Both the position numbers and the translations under genes were made by a program. The notes beneath the pieces are model-generated. The model was not told the origin of the DNA, did not search any database, and worked only from the letters and a program-made list of their open reading frames with translations. DNA of 64,000 bases from Leeuwenhoekiella parthenopeia (GTDB taxonomy: Bacteria; Bacteroidota; Bacteroidia; Flavobacteriales; Flavobacteriaceae). Location of the stretch: NCBI RefSeq assembly GCF_020782115.1, contig NZ_JAJGMW010000007.1, positions 104,897 to 168,896 on the forward strand, in the 5' to 3' direction. This document shows, piece by piece, positions 1 to 9,371 of this stretch (position 1 is its first letter; every line of letters starts with the position of its first letter).

Positions 1-3000
1 AAAACAGCACTACAGGAACTCAAACCGATTTTGACGGTAATTATAGTCTTGAAGTTGCTACAGGAGAAACACTTGTTTTCTCTTATGTAGGATTTCAGGA
101 GGAAGAGCGCGTTGTAGGAGCTTCAAGTACAATTGACATCTCACTACAGGCCGGGGAGGCTTTAGAAGAAGTCGTAGTTACCGCACTTGGAATCTCAAGA
201 GAGAAAAAATCTCTGGGTTATGCTACGCAGGAAGTAAGCAGTGAAGAATTAACAGAAACACGTAACACCAACGCACTTAATGCCTTATCAGGTAAAGTTG
301 CCGGTGTTCAAATTTCAAATGCATCTGGTAATCTTGGTGGGTCTTCGCGAATCGTGATTCGTGGTATTGGATCTATTACTCAGGAAAACAGACCGCTTAT
401 TGTAGTTGATGGTATTCCTTTAGATAACAGTAACTACAACTCATCAACTACCCAAGCAGGTGGTGGTGGTCGTGATTTTGGTGATACCGGTTTTGACATC
501 AACCCGGATGACATTGCGAGTATGAACGTACTTAAAGGTGGAGCTGCCGCGGCGCTTTACGGTTCTCGTGCATCTAACGGTGTTATCCAGATTACTACCA
601 AATCTGGTAAAAAAGGTAAAGGTGAAGTTGTAGTTAATACAGGCATCACATTTGAAGAAGTCAACATCCTTCCTAAAGTTCAGAAGCTTTACGGTGGAGG
701 CGGTGGTAATTTTACCATTGGCAATCAGGGTGGCTTTAACCAGGCTACTATCAATGGAACTACTTATGACGTGGTCGACTTTGGTACCGATGAGTCCTGG
801 GGACCTCGTTATGAAGGACAACAAGTTTTGCATTGGGATGCCTTTGACCCCGAATTTGAGAATGACTATCTTCAAACACGTCCTTGGTTATATCCAAAAA
901 ACGACGGAAGCACTCTTTTTCAAACCGGATATTCGTATAACAATGGTGTAGCATTTTCACAAGGTGGTGAAGACAGCAACATGCGTATGTCTATAAATAA
1001 TACACAAACCGAAGGTATTTTACCAAATACCAAACTGAACAAGACGTCGGTTAATTTTAATGGATCAACCAAAATAGGAGATAAATTAAAAGTTGATGCT
1101 TCGGTTAACTTTACAGTAACTGATGGTTTTAACAGACCTGCAGTAGGTTACACAGGAGAAAGTGTTATTCTTCAGCTATATCAATTTGGTCAAACCTCTT
1201 TAGACTACAACCGTCTTCAGGCTTTCCAAACACCTGACGGACGTCAAAGAACCTGGAACCGTATTTCAGCTACAAACCCGCTTCCAAGATATACAGACAA
1301 TCCATACTGGGTACTCAACAAGAATACGGCAGAGGATAAAAGAACACGCTGGTATGGTACTGTAGGCGCTACCTACAACTTTACCGATGAGTTTTATGCG
1401 GTTGCTAAGGTGTATGGTGATACTTACGATTTTAGAGTTAATCAAAGAACTGCAGTAGGTTCTCAAGCACTTGCCTCTTATTCCGAATCCGATCGTGATT
1501 TTCAGGAAATAAACTATGAAACTCGCTTTCATTATGACAAAAATGTTTTTGATAACAAGCTTAGTATAAATGCCTTTGTGGGTGGAAACAGAAGGGTAAA
1601 TGAATTTCATGCCCTATCATCATCTACAAATGGTGGCCTCGTTGTTCCTAACTTTTATAACCTGAGTAATTCAGCCGAAAACCCAAGTGTTTCAGAAGCA
1701 GACACTCAAAGACAAATCAACAGTTTATTTGGTTCTGTTTCTTTGGGCTATGATAACTTTGCTTACTTAACTGTAACTGGTCGTAACGACTGGTCTTCTA
1801 CGTTGCCAGCTGATAATAACTCGTATTTTTACCCATCTTTTAGTGGTAGTTTTATCGCATCTCAATTTATTAATGCCGAATGGTTATCTTTCCTAAAGCT
1901 AAGAGCAGGTTATGCTGAGGTTGGTAGTGATACTGATCCTTACCAATTGCGTAACGTGTTTATAGGTTCAGACCCATTTCTTGGAAGTGTTCCTTTCTCC
2001 CTGAATAACAGTAACAAAAATTCAGAATTGAGACCAGAGGATAAGCGCACTTATGAATTTGGTGTAGAAGCTTCTTTCTTTAACAGACGTTTAGGTTTTG
2101 ACATTACCTATTACAACGAGTTGACCAAAGATTTGATCACTCCGGTACAGGTTGATCCTTCAACAGGTTTTACTACTACAGTTCTTAACGCCGGTGAATT
2201 AGAAAACAAGGGTATTGAACTTCTTGTTAATGCTACACCGCTTATGACAGATGATTTCAGCTGGGACGTAACATTTAACTTTGCTAAAAACGAAAACACC
2301 TTGTTAAGTCTTGCTGCCGGCTTGGAAACTTTGCAGATTGCGCGATTCCCATTTAACGGTGTTTCTCTAAACGCAGTTGTTGGTGAGCGTTATGGTCAGA
2401 TTAGAGGTACTAACTTCGTTTATGACGATCAGGGTAATAAAGTGGTAAATGATAACGGTAGTTATGCAGAAACGCAGGATGTTCAAAACTTAGGTTCCAT
2501 TCTACCTGATTATAACCTGGGAATTCGCAACAGCTTTACCTTTAAAGGAATCAGCTTAGGTTTCTTAATTGACCACCAAAAAGGAGGTAAATTCCGTTCT
2601 TTAACAAATATCTGGGGTAACTATTCCGGTATCTTAGAGCAAACTGCTGCTAATAATATCCGTGAAGAAGGTTTAATCCTTCCGGGAGTTACTGGTGATG
2701 TTACCTATAATGACGATGGTTCTTACACTGTAACTAATACTGCAGAAAACACTCAGGTAATTTCTGCGCAGCAATTTGGTACCGATTATTTCTTCGGAAA
2801 TGACAATCAAAACGTTTTTGACGCCACCTATTGGAAACTTAGAGAGGTAACTCTTGGTTACAGCTTACCTAAAAAATGGTTGGGCAGTGCTCTGAGCGAT
2901 GTTCGTGTAACCGCATTTGGTAGAAATCTATTAGTTTGGGGATTAGACAACGCGAACTTTGATCCTGAAGTTGCAACTTCCGGTAGTGGAAATATCCAGG

Positions 3001-3065
3001 GTTCTGAAGGTGGTTCTTTACCATCTACACGCTCATATGGACTGAATGTTCAATTAAAATTCTAA
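1..3065 (+). CDS. SusC/RagA-family TonB-linked outer-membrane receptor, 5' end missing
   Basis: The reading frame is open from base 3, so the gene begins upstream of the window; the ATG at 354 is internal. The visible protein starts inside a carboxypeptidase-regulatory-like domain (DFDGNYSLEV, FSYVGFQEE), then a TonB-box-like EEVVVTALG, a plug domain (GKVAGVQISNASG, IRGIGS, PLIVVDGIPL, VLKGGAAAALYGSRASNG), and a long beta-barrel ending in aromatic-rich strands (YGLNVQLKF). SusC proteins are TonB-driven outer-membrane channels that import oligosaccharides or peptides captured by a SusD lipoprotein. The susD partner follows after 6 bases, so the two are co-transcribed. The substrate cannot be read from the sequence, and no glycoside hydrolase lies alongside. 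Confidence 0.95.
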   Translation, partial: NSTTGTQTDFDGNYSLEVATGETLVFSYVGFQEEERVVGASSTIDISLQAGEALEEVVVTALGISREKKSLGYATQEVSSEELTETRNTNALNALSGKVAGVQISNASGNLGGSSRIVIRGIGSITQENRPLIVVDGIPLDNSNYNSSTTQAGGGGRDFGDTGFDINPDDIASMNVLKGGAAAALYGSRASNGVIQITTKSGKKGKGEVVVNTGITFEEVNILPKVQKLYGGGGGNFTIGNQGGFNQATINGTTYDVVDFGTDESWGPRYEGQQVLHWDAFDPEFENDYLQTRPWLYPKNDGSTLFQTGYSYNNGVAFSQGGEDSNMRMSINNTQTEGILPNTKLNKTSVNFNGSTKIGDKLKVDASVNFTVTDGFNRPAVGYTGESVILQLYQFGQTSLDYNRLQAFQTPDGRQRTWNRISATNPLPRYTDNPYWVLNKNTAEDKRTRWYGTVGATYNFTDEFYAVAKVYGDTYDFRVNQRTAVGSQALASYSESDRDFQEINYETRFHYDKNVFDNKLSINAFVGGNRRVNEFHALSSSTNGGLVVPNFYNLSNSAENPSVSEADTQRQINSLFGSVSLGYDNFAYLTVTGRNDWSSTLPADNNSYFYPSFSGSFIASQFINAEWLSFLKLRAGYAEVGSDTDPYQLRNVFIGSDPFLGSVPFSLNNSNKNSELRPEDKRTYEFGVEASFFNRRLGFDITYYNELTKDLITPVQVDPSTGFTTTVLNAGELENKGIELLVNATPLMTDDFSWDVTFNFAKNENTLLSLAAGLETLQIARFPFNGVSLNAVVGERYGQIRGTNFVYDDQGNKVVNDNGSYAETQDVQNLGSILPDYNLGIRNSFTFKGISLGFLIDHQKGGKFRSLTNIWGNYSGILEQTAANNIREEGLILPGVTGDVTYNDDGSYTVTNTAENTQVISAQQFGTDYFFGNDNQNVFDATYWKLREVTLGYSLPKKWLGSALSDVRVTAFGRNLLVWGLDNANFDPEVATSGSGNIQGSEGGSLPSTRSYGLNVQLKF

Positions 3066-3071
3066 AAGAAA

Positions 3072-4667
3072 ATGAAAAATAAATTTATAATCTTATTGAT
3101 GCTCCTTGTCGCTGCAGGATTTAGTTCTTGTGATGAGGGTCTTGAAGACGTGAACACCAATCCGAATGATCCGGAGGTAGTTCCTACGGGTAATATTTTC
3201 GCTGATGCGACAAAAAGCTTTACCGATTTTAGCCGTGATGCTTTTAATGCCGGGCGATTAACCCAGGCCTGGGTACAGTACTGGGGACAGACTGCTTATG
3301 CTGACGAAGATCGTTATCTATATCGTGAGACAACAGCAGAAAGCATCTATCAAAATACCTATTTAGCAGCATCTGATCTTAAAGCAATTATTGATTTCAA
3401 CACCAATGAAGCTACACGTGATGACGCGGCTGCTTCAGGCGATAATGACAATCAGATTGCCGCTTCAAGAATTATGCTTTCGTATATGTTTTACGAACTA
3501 ACCAATTTCTTCGGTGACGTACCTTATTATTCTTATGGCTCTGATGATCCTGATTTTCAAGCCTTAGCGGTTGACCAGTCTTTCGCACCGGTATTTGCTC
3601 CACAAGAAAAAATATATACTGATATTCTTAAGGAATTGAGAGAATCTTCTAACATGATCAACACCAATGCTCCTGTATTTATCAGTGGTGATAATATTTT
3701 TGGTGGAGATCCTGTTAAATGGAAGAAGTTTGCTAATTCTCTTATCCTGAGAGTTGCAAACAATCTTAGAGAGGTTGATCCTGCAACAGCTAATAGCGCA
3801 ATCACCGCTGCTGTTCAGGCAGGTGTTATGACTTCCAACGATGATAACGCAATACAAAAGTATGGAACCACCAATATCAACGCCTCTCCTTACTGGATTG
3901 CCTTTGAAGTAGATGGTCGTACCGATTTTGCGGTAACTGCTCCATTTATTGACTTATTAAAAGGTGAAAGCGGAAATTTTGGATTAGACCCAAGACTTTT
4001 TGAAATGGCAGCTCCAATTTCAGCTACTATTGAAGAAGTGAAAGACAGTTCTTATGAACCAAGTCAGGACCCCGACGATTATGTAGGTGCTCCTTACGCT
4101 TTTAGAAACATGAATAACCTTCCGTTCAGTTCTTACTCTTTTATGAGTGGTAAAATACTTAAACCAGACTATGGTGAGGTATTGATGGAGTATGCTGAAG
4201 TTCAGTTTATCCTTTCTGAACAAAATAACTGGAGTCAAGCTAATTATGCTAATGGTGTACGTGCTTCTATGGAAAGATGGGGAGTTGCCGATGCTGATAT
4301 TGATGCTTATGTTGCTACTCTTCCTGCTGCAAACGAAGAAAATGTATTGACTCAAAAATACATCGCTCTTTACATGCAGCCACATACCGCTTATGCTGAT
4401 TACCGAAGAACCGGTTTCCCTAACACCTTGTTATTACCGGGAGATCAGGTAACACTTCCTCAAAATCAGATTGAAGCTCAGTCTCCATCAAACCGAATTG
4501 AGTCGTATACATTCATTTCTGGTGTTAATAATGTTACTGACTTACCATTCCGTTTACGATATCCACAGATTCTACAGACGCTAAACCGAGAAAATCGATC
4601 AGCGGCTGCAGCAGATCTTGACAATGGTGATACCATTTTGAGTAAACTTTTCTGGGACGTTAACTAA
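3072..4667 (+). CDS. SusD/RagB-family nutrient-binding lipoprotein
   Basis: 531 residues with a lipoprotein signal peptide: a basic start, a hydrophobic core, and a lipobox ending AAGFSSC, which places Cys19 as the lipid anchor. The early segment (VNTNPNDPEVVP) and the helical body resemble the SusD-like group that lacks an obvious glycan-degrading neighbourhood. SusD proteins sit on the cell surface and act as a lid over the SusC barrel, delivering ligand. It lies 6 bases after the SusC gene and is followed by a strong hairpin terminator, so the pair forms the end of one transcript. The transported ligand is unknown. Confidence 0.93.
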   Translation: MKNKFIILLMLLVAAGFSSCDEGLEDVNTNPNDPEVVPTGNIFADATKSFTDFSRDAFNAGRLTQAWVQYWGQTAYADEDRYLYRETTAESIYQNTYLAASDLKAIIDFNTNEATRDDAAASGDNDNQIAASRIMLSYMFYELTNFFGDVPYYSYGSDDPDFQALAVDQSFAPVFAPQEKIYTDILKELRESSNMINTNAPVFISGDNIFGGDPVKWKKFANSLILRVANNLREVDPATANSAITAAVQAGVMTSNDDNAIQKYGTTNINASPYWIAFEVDGRTDFAVTAPFIDLLKGESGNFGLDPRLFEMAAPISATIEEVKDSSYEPSQDPDDYVGAPYAFRNMNNLPFSSYSFMSGKILKPDYGEVLMEYAEVQFILSEQNNWSQANYANGVRASMERWGVADADIDAYVATLPAANEENVLTQKYIALYMQPHTAYADYRRTGFPNTLLLPGDQVTLPQNQIEAQSPSNRIESYTFISGVNNVTDLPFRLRYPQILQTLNRENRSAAAADLDNGDTILSKLFWDVN

Positions 4668-4690
4668 TTCCGGAATTCTCATAAAATCAA

Positions 4691-4719
4691 AAACCACCCC
4701 TAAACGGGTGGTTTTTTTT
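4691..4719 (+). terminator. Rho-independent terminator after SusCD
   Basis: A 9-bp perfect stem (AAACCACCC with GGGTGGTTT) with a 6-base loop, followed directly by a T run. It lies 23 bases past the SusD stop codon and before the rlmB promoter box. Confidence 0.9.
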
Positions 4720-4744
4720 ATTTCTACATCCACCAAAACAATAC

Positions 4745-4752
4745 TACCTTTG
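4745..4752 (+). promoter_or_regulatory. -7 box of rlmB promoter
   Basis: TACCTTTG matches the Bacteroidota primary-sigma -7 consensus TAnnTTTG and ends 4 bases before the rlmB ATG. A transcription start a few bases downstream would give a leaderless or almost leaderless mRNA. I see no clear TTG -33 element at the expected distance, so the call rests on the -7 box and its position. Confidence 0.5.
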
Positions 4753-4756
4753 TGCT

Positions 4757-5491
4757 ATGTCAAAAAACACCCACATCTACGGTACCCGAGCCATTATTGA
4801 AGCGATTAATGCGGGCAAAGAAATCGGAAAAATTTACCTTCAAAAGGGATTGAATAATCCGCTCTTTAAAGAACTGGAACTGCTTATTAGAGATCACGGC
4901 ATTTCGACCTCTTATGTTCCACAGGAGAAACTATACAAGCTTTCTGATCAAAACCATCAGGGTGCCATCGCAACCATCTCCCCTATTCAGTTTGCAGATT
5001 TCGAAGCAACTGCAGAAGCCATTTTAATGAGCGAAAAGCCGGGTTTATTTCTGTTGCTTGATCAACTCACCGATGTGCGTAACTTCGGGGCGATAATTCG
5101 TACTGCAGCCTGCACAGGCGTTGATGCAATCATAATACCCAAATCAGGCGGTGCCCCGGTGACTGACGACACAGTTAAAACTTCTGCCGGAGCCATATTC
5201 AACATTCCTATTTGCAAGGTTGATCACATCAAAGACGCATTATTTTACCTGCAAGGTTCAGGAGTGCAGGTGGTGGCAGCAACCGAAAAGACGGAAGATT
5301 CTATTTATGATTTAGACTATACCACACCTACTGCTTTGGTAATGGGAAGCGAAGGAAAAGGAGTCACTGCTGGAGTTTTAAAATTGGTAGACCATAAAGC
5401 CAAACTACCTATGACGGGAAGCATTAGCTCCTTAAATGTTTCGGTAGCCTGCGGGGCATTTTTGTATGAGATTGTAAGGCAGCGCCGCTAA
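4757..5491 (+). CDS. rlmB: 23S rRNA (guanosine-2'-O-)-methyltransferase RlmB, SpoU/TrmH family
   Basis: 244 residues, the normal RlmB length. An N-terminal L30e-like substrate-binding domain (about residues 1-75) precedes a SPOUT methyltransferase domain with the three family motifs: motif 1 DQLTDVRNFGAIIRTA, motif 2 VMGSEGKGV, and motif 3 SISSLNVSVACG. RlmB uses S-adenosylmethionine to methylate the ribose of G2251 (E. coli numbering) in 23S rRNA at the peptidyl-transferase P loop. The assignment to RlmB rather than another TrmH-like enzyme rests on the N-terminal IYGTRAIIEA segment. The stop codon overlaps the stop of the convergent rhomboid gene by 4 bases. Confidence 0.93.
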   Translation: MSKNTHIYGTRAIIEAINAGKEIGKIYLQKGLNNPLFKELELLIRDHGISTSYVPQEKLYKLSDQNHQGAIATISPIQFADFEATAEAILMSEKPGLFLLLDQLTDVRNFGAIIRTAACTGVDAIIIPKSGGAPVTDDTVKTSAGAIFNIPICKVDHIKDALFYLQGSGVQVVAATEKTEDSIYDLDYTTPTALVMGSEGKGVTAGVLKLVDHKAKLPMTGSISSLNVSVACGAFLYEIVRQRR

Positions 5492-6198
5492 CGGGGCAGC
5501 TCATCTTCCTCTTCATCTGTTTCAGGAACGGGATCTATAAAATTACCCTCTGCATCAAATTGACGAAGAAAAGGATCATCCTCGGCCTTGTAGTCTTCTG
5601 CCTCCCACGCATATTTAGTGGGTTTTGCAATTTTAGCCCGAACTACAAAAGCCAAAACAGTACCGGTTATAAATCCGCTTAGATGGCCTTCCCAACTCAT
5701 TCCTTCCTGTAAGGGCAAAGTTCCCCAGATGAGACTTCCGTAGAGGAAAACCACAATTAAGGAGAAAGCGGTCAATCGAAAGTTTCTGGACCAGATTCCT
5801 TTAAAAAAAAGAAAAGAAGCCAACCCGTAAATGACTCCACTTGCACCAATATGGTAAGCCTCTCTCCCTATGATCCATGTTCCTATTTCGGCTCCAAGAA
5901 TAAGAATACACAAAACCTTCCAGGCCACACCCCTATAGAAATAAAACAGGCCTCCGGTCAACACCACCGCAGGGACCGTGTTGTGCCATAAATGACTTAA
6001 GGTAGAATGAATAAAGGGAGAGAATAGAACACCTCGCAAGCCTTTTAAGGATCTTGGCAGAACTCCAAAAGGAGTAAAATTATACCCAAACCGCAATTCA
6101 AACCAAAAAACAAGCCATATCACTAATGCAAAAGCAAACGGCACCCACACGACTTCAGGTGTAAATACCAATGCGGCTTTTGAGTTTTTCTGATTCAT
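5488..6198 (-). CDS. Rhomboid-family intramembrane serine protease
   Basis: 236 residues with six hydrophobic segments. The rhomboid signatures are present: an H-x-x-x-N-type motif near residues 69-73 (HLWHN), the catalytic serine in GASG (Ser120), and the catalytic histidine in WEGHLSGF (His172). Rhomboids cleave transmembrane helices of client membrane proteins inside the bilayer. The charged C-terminal tail (about 45 residues, ending in an acidic run) would lie outside the membrane. Convergent with rlmB, overlapping it by 4 bases. The client protein is unknown. Confidence 0.92.
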   Translation of the reverse strand: MNQKNSKAALVFTPEVVWVPFAFALVIWLVFWFELRFGYNFTPFGVLPRSLKGLRGVLFSPFIHSTLSHLWHNTVPAVVLTGGLFYFYRGVAWKVLCILILGAEIGTWIIGREAYHIGASGVIYGLASFLFFKGIWSRNFRLTAFSLIVVFLYGSLIWGTLPLQEGMSWEGHLSGFITGTVLAFVVRAKIAKPTKYAWEAEDYKAEDDPFLRQFDAEGNFIDPVPETDEEEDELPR

Positions 6199-6341
6199 TA
6201 AAATCTAACTGGTGTTTAGCTCCTTCCTAAATCCTTAAGAGATTATAGACCCAAAGCTGATATTCTTATTAACCGAATAAGCAATTCTTTAGCCAAAATC
6301 ATAAAGTAAGCAATACTGTCAGTTTATCCCGCATATTTAAA

Positions 6342-6349
6342 TAATTTTG
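6342..6349 (+). promoter_or_regulatory. -7 box of rarA promoter
   Basis: TAATTTTG fits TAnnTTTG and again ends exactly 4 bases before the ATG, as for rlmB and the GbsR-like gene. No convincing TTG -33 element is visible upstream. Confidence 0.45.
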
Positions 6350-6353
6350 AATT

Positions 6354-7631
6354 ATGAATGCACCACTCGCAGAACGTTTACGCCCAAAGAATTTAGACGA
6401 CTACCTAAGCCAGGAACATTTGGTTGGGGACAAAGGCTCGCTCACTTCTTCCATAAAGTCGGGGATCATCCCGTCACTCATTCTGTGGGGCCCTCCCGGT
6501 GTGGGCAAGACCACGCTGGCTTCTATAATTGCTGAAGAATCTAAACGCCCTTTTTACACCTTAAGCGCGATTAACAGCGGGGTGAAAGATGTGCGTGAAG
6601 TGATCGAAAAGGCCAAGCAAGCCGGCGGACTTTTTACTCAAAAGAACCCTATTCTTTTTATTGACGAAATTCACCGCTTTAGCAAGTCTCAGCAAGATTC
6701 GCTATTGGCAGCCGTTGAAAAAGGCTGGGTAACTTTAATTGGTGCCACTACCGAAAATCCTTCTTTTGAAGTGATCCCTGCATTGCTGTCCCGATGTCAG
6801 GTTTATGTGCTCAACCCATTTTCGGCTGATGATCTGAGGGCGCTTTTAAAACGCGCAATGACCCAGGATGCGGTATTAGCCAAAAAGAAAATTAAACTTA
6901 AGGAGACCGAAGCCCTGCTGCGTATAAGCGGTGGTGACGCACGCAAGCTGCTCAACATCTTTGAGCTTTTGGTCACAACCGAATCTTCAGAGGAAGTGGT
7001 TATCACTAACGAAATGGTTCAGCAAAAGGTTCAGCAAAACACGGTGCTTTATGATAAAACCGGTGAGCAGCATTACGATATCATTTCGGCATTTATCAAA
7101 TCTATTCGCGGTAGCGATCCCAATGCAGCCGTGTATTATCTGGCCCGAATGATTGAGGGTGGTGAAGACCTTAAATTTATTGCGCGCAGGCTTATTATTC
7201 TGGCTTCAGAAGATATTGGCAATGCAAACCCCACGGCACTGGTAATTGCAACCAACTCCTTTACGGCAGTAAATACAATTGGTTACCCTGAGGCCCGTAT
7301 TATTTTAAGTCAGTGTGTGACCTATCTGGCAACCTCACCTAAGAGCAATGCCTCTTATATGGCAATAAACAAAGCGCAACAACTGGTTAAACAAACCGGC
7401 GATCTCCCTGTACCTTTAGCCCTGCGTAATGCTCCCACAAAACTTATGAAAGAACTGGGTTATGGTGAAGAATATAAATATTCGCACGATGGCGCCGGCA
7501 ATTTTATATCTCAGGAATTTCTCCCCAAAGAACTAAGCGGTCACAAATTATACGATCCCGGCGAAAATGCCCGTGAAGACGGCATTCGCAAGTTTCTTAA
7601 AAATCGCTGGGGAGATAAATACGATTATTAA
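6354..7631 (+). CDS. rarA: Replication-associated recombination protein A (RarA/MgsA), AAA+ ATPase
   Basis: 425 residues, typical of the RarA/Mgs1/WRNIP1 family. Walker A is GPPGVGKTT (Lys52) and Walker B LFIDEIH (Asp104-Glu105), followed by a sensor-1 GATTENPSFEV segment and an arginine-finger region (ALLSRCQVY). The C-terminal part (AVYYLARMIEGGEDLKFIARRL, DLPVPLALRNAP) is the tetramerisation domain specific to RarA. The protein acts at stalled replication forks with SSB. It is preceded by a 155-base gap from the divergent rhomboid gene and probably transcribed alone. Confidence 0.95.
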   Translation: MNAPLAERLRPKNLDDYLSQEHLVGDKGSLTSSIKSGIIPSLILWGPPGVGKTTLASIIAEESKRPFYTLSAINSGVKDVREVIEKAKQAGGLFTQKNPILFIDEIHRFSKSQQDSLLAAVEKGWVTLIGATTENPSFEVIPALLSRCQVYVLNPFSADDLRALLKRAMTQDAVLAKKKIKLKETEALLRISGGDARKLLNIFELLVTTESSEEVVITNEMVQQKVQQNTVLYDKTGEQHYDIISAFIKSIRGSDPNAAVYYLARMIEGGEDLKFIARRLIILASEDIGNANPTALVIATNSFTAVNTIGYPEARIILSQCVTYLATSPKSNASYMAINKAQQLVKQTGDLPVPLALRNAPTKLMKELGYGEEYKYSHDGAGNFISQEFLPKELSGHKLYDPGENAREDGIRKFLKNRWGDKYDY

Positions 7632-7664
7632 AAACGTACTGTGGCAGAAGGTATGATACATTAA

Positions 7665-7701
7665 ACCCCGGATTCTGTTCTGAAAAAGATGAATCCGGGG
7701 T
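7665..7701. terminator. Inverted repeat between convergent genes, probable bidirectional terminator
   Basis: An 11-bp perfect stem (ACCCCGGATTC with GAATCCGGGGT) around a 15-base loop sits between rarA and the convergent secreted-protein gene. Neither side has a clean T run, so termination efficiency is uncertain. Confidence 0.6.
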
Positions 7702-7727
7702 CTGAATATTAAAAGTATGAATCTCGA

Positions 7728-8606
7728 TTATCGGGTAAACACCATTTTTACCAGACCCGAAACACCTTTAATCTCACGCTCAACAGTAAATTCTGAGCCA
7801 TTATAATAACCAATACCGGTAAATTCTGAAGTACTCACCAGATACGATCCGTTTGAGGTTTTAGTGGCTGTGCCTATTTTTGATTCCCCTTCATATACAT
7901 CAAAACCGCTACTTACGGGTCTAAGGCTATAGCTTCCGTCTTCACTCACCAGATTGCTTTCGACTTTTTTCTCAACAAGAGCTTCATTTTTATTTGGCTT
8001 TTGTTCAGCGGTATTTTGCTCAGCTACTTCCAGCACCTCTTTAACCTCGATATTCCCATTTTTTGGCACAGCCGAAACTTTTACAGTCTTCGTTTCAGCA
8101 GGTTGCGGCATGGTTTTACGGGCTTCGGGAATTAGTGTTTCGGTTTCTTCGGAAACCTCTGCGCTTTCAACGATCTCGTCAGAATAGGTATAACCCAATT
8201 CTTCCAAACCTTCAAAAGCACGTCTAAAAGCTTCCTGATGGCCGGCCTTAAACTCCTTTATCTTGCTCTTACCCTCAGGGATTTCAAAAACCGTCTGACC
8301 TTTACAGTTCACAAGCTTAATATTTGCTTTGGTAGTCAAAAAGCCACCCACGTCTGCACGGGTGTAAAGGGTATTGCATCCAGAGGCATTGAGATCTGCA
8401 GGAAGCTCTTCGTTTTCCAGATAAGCATCAAACCCCCATTTAATAAAAAGAAAGCGGGCAAGGGCATTGAGATCGTATTGCCCAGCCTCATCCTGAAAAT
8501 CAAATTTCTGGGGTACTACTACATATTTATAGTCTTTAACATCCTGGGCTTTTAAACCGGTAAAAGCAACCGTCATCAGTATAAGCAGACTTATCATTTT
8601 TTTCAT
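7728..8606 (-). CDS. Secreted protein of unknown function
   Basis: 292 residues. A clear Sec signal peptide (MKKMISLLILMTVAFTGLKAQ) implies export to the periplasm or beyond. A globular N-terminal region (about 25-140) contains conserved-looking DFQDEAGQYDLNALARFLF and two cysteines (in SGCNTL and LVNCKG) that could pair. A charged low-complexity linker (about 145-215, rich in Glu, Lys, Val) leads to a small C-terminal region (about 220-292) with alternating beta pattern. I recognise no catalytic motif and assign no function. There is no C-terminal type IX sorting domain. It appears monocistronic, with 72 bases to the next gene. Confidence 0.8.
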   Translation of the reverse strand: MKKMISLLILMTVAFTGLKAQDVKDYKYVVVPQKFDFQDEAGQYDLNALARFLFIKWGFDAYLENEELPADLNASGCNTLYTRADVGGFLTTKANIKLVNCKGQTVFEIPEGKSKIKEFKAGHQEAFRRAFEGLEELGYTYSDEIVESAEVSEETETLIPEARKTMPQPAETKTVKVSAVPKNGNIEVKEVLEVAEQNTAEQKPNKNEALVEKKVESNLVSEDGSYSLRPVSSGFDVYEGESKIGTATKTSNGSYLVSTSEFTGIGYYNGSEFTVEREIKGVSGLVKMVFTR

Positions 8607-8678
8607 AAGATTTCTATTTTAGGCAAATGCATTTCAAAATTAGCATAGAAGATAAAAAACCAAAGGTTTTTATCAGTT

Positions 8679-9371
8679 TTATAAATATACTTTAACAGCT
8701 TCGATCTGTTCAATAATTCGCTCTCCGGAATCTACCTGTTCCTTATGGTAATTTAAAAAAATGGTTTTCATCCCTACGTTTTGTGCCCCTACAATATCTG
8801 CATCATAGGTATCCCCCACCATAACACTTTCCTCAACCGCAGCTCCGGCAACTTTTAAAGCATGGAAAAAGATCTTGGGATCGGGCTTTTTTACCCCAAC
8901 CGCTTCACTGCTGGTCACCGTTTTAAAGTAGTGATCTATCTTAGAGTTCTTTAGTTTTAGATGCTGAACCTCTTCAAAACCATTTGTTATGATATGCAAT
9001 TCATAATGAGGTCTAAGCTCTTCAAGCACTTGTAAAGTCCCGTCAAAAAGATGATTGTATTTGGGCAGGTAACTGATGTAGTCTGTAGACAGCCTGTCTA
9101 TTAAAAAATCATCAATGGCCACTCCCAGTTTATCAAAGCTTTTTTTAAGCCTGCCATAGCGCAACTGTTCTTTGGTCACGCGTGCTTCTCTAAAGTATTT
9201 CCAGTATTCGAAATTTATGGGTTTATAAACCTCCAAAAAATCACCTACCGGAATGCTTATCTTGTTTTTACTAAAGATCTCTTCAAAAGTAAGTGCAGAA
9301 TTTCGGTCAAAATCCCACAGGGTGTGATCCAGATCAAAAAAAACGTGTTTTATACCTTCTAGTTTATGCAT
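8679..9371 (-). CDS. yjjG: YjjG-family noncanonical pyrimidine nucleotidase (HAD superfamily)
   Basis: 230 residues. HAD motif I is FFDLDHTLWDF (Asp13 nucleophile, Asp15), motif II sits in HIITNGF, motif III Lys in VKKPDPKIF, and motif IV is VMVGDTYDADIVGA. The LDHTLWDF start and overall length fit the YjjG house-cleaning nucleotidases, which dephosphorylate noncanonical pyrimidine nucleoside monophosphates. Substrate specificity within HAD subfamilies is hard to read from sequence. Its start overlaps the end of the upstream deacetylase-like gene by 8 bases, so the two are translationally coupled. Confidence 0.85.
   Translation of the reverse strand: MHKLEGIKHVFFDLDHTLWDFDRNSALTFEEIFSKNKISIPVGDFLEVYKPINFEYWKYFREARVTKEQLRYGRLKKSFDKLGVAIDDFLIDRLSTDYISYLPKYNHLFDGTLQVLEELRPHYELHIITNGFEEVQHLKLKNSKIDHYFKTVTSSEAVGVKKPDPKIFFHALKVAGAAVEESVMVGDTYDADIVGAQNVGMKTIFLNYHKEQVDSGERIIEQIEAVKVYL

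Noticed and set aside
354..3065. SusC gene as a complete protein starting at ATG 354
   Set aside because: The frame is open back to base 3 and encodes the expected regulatory and TonB-box region, so the gene is truncated by the window edge.
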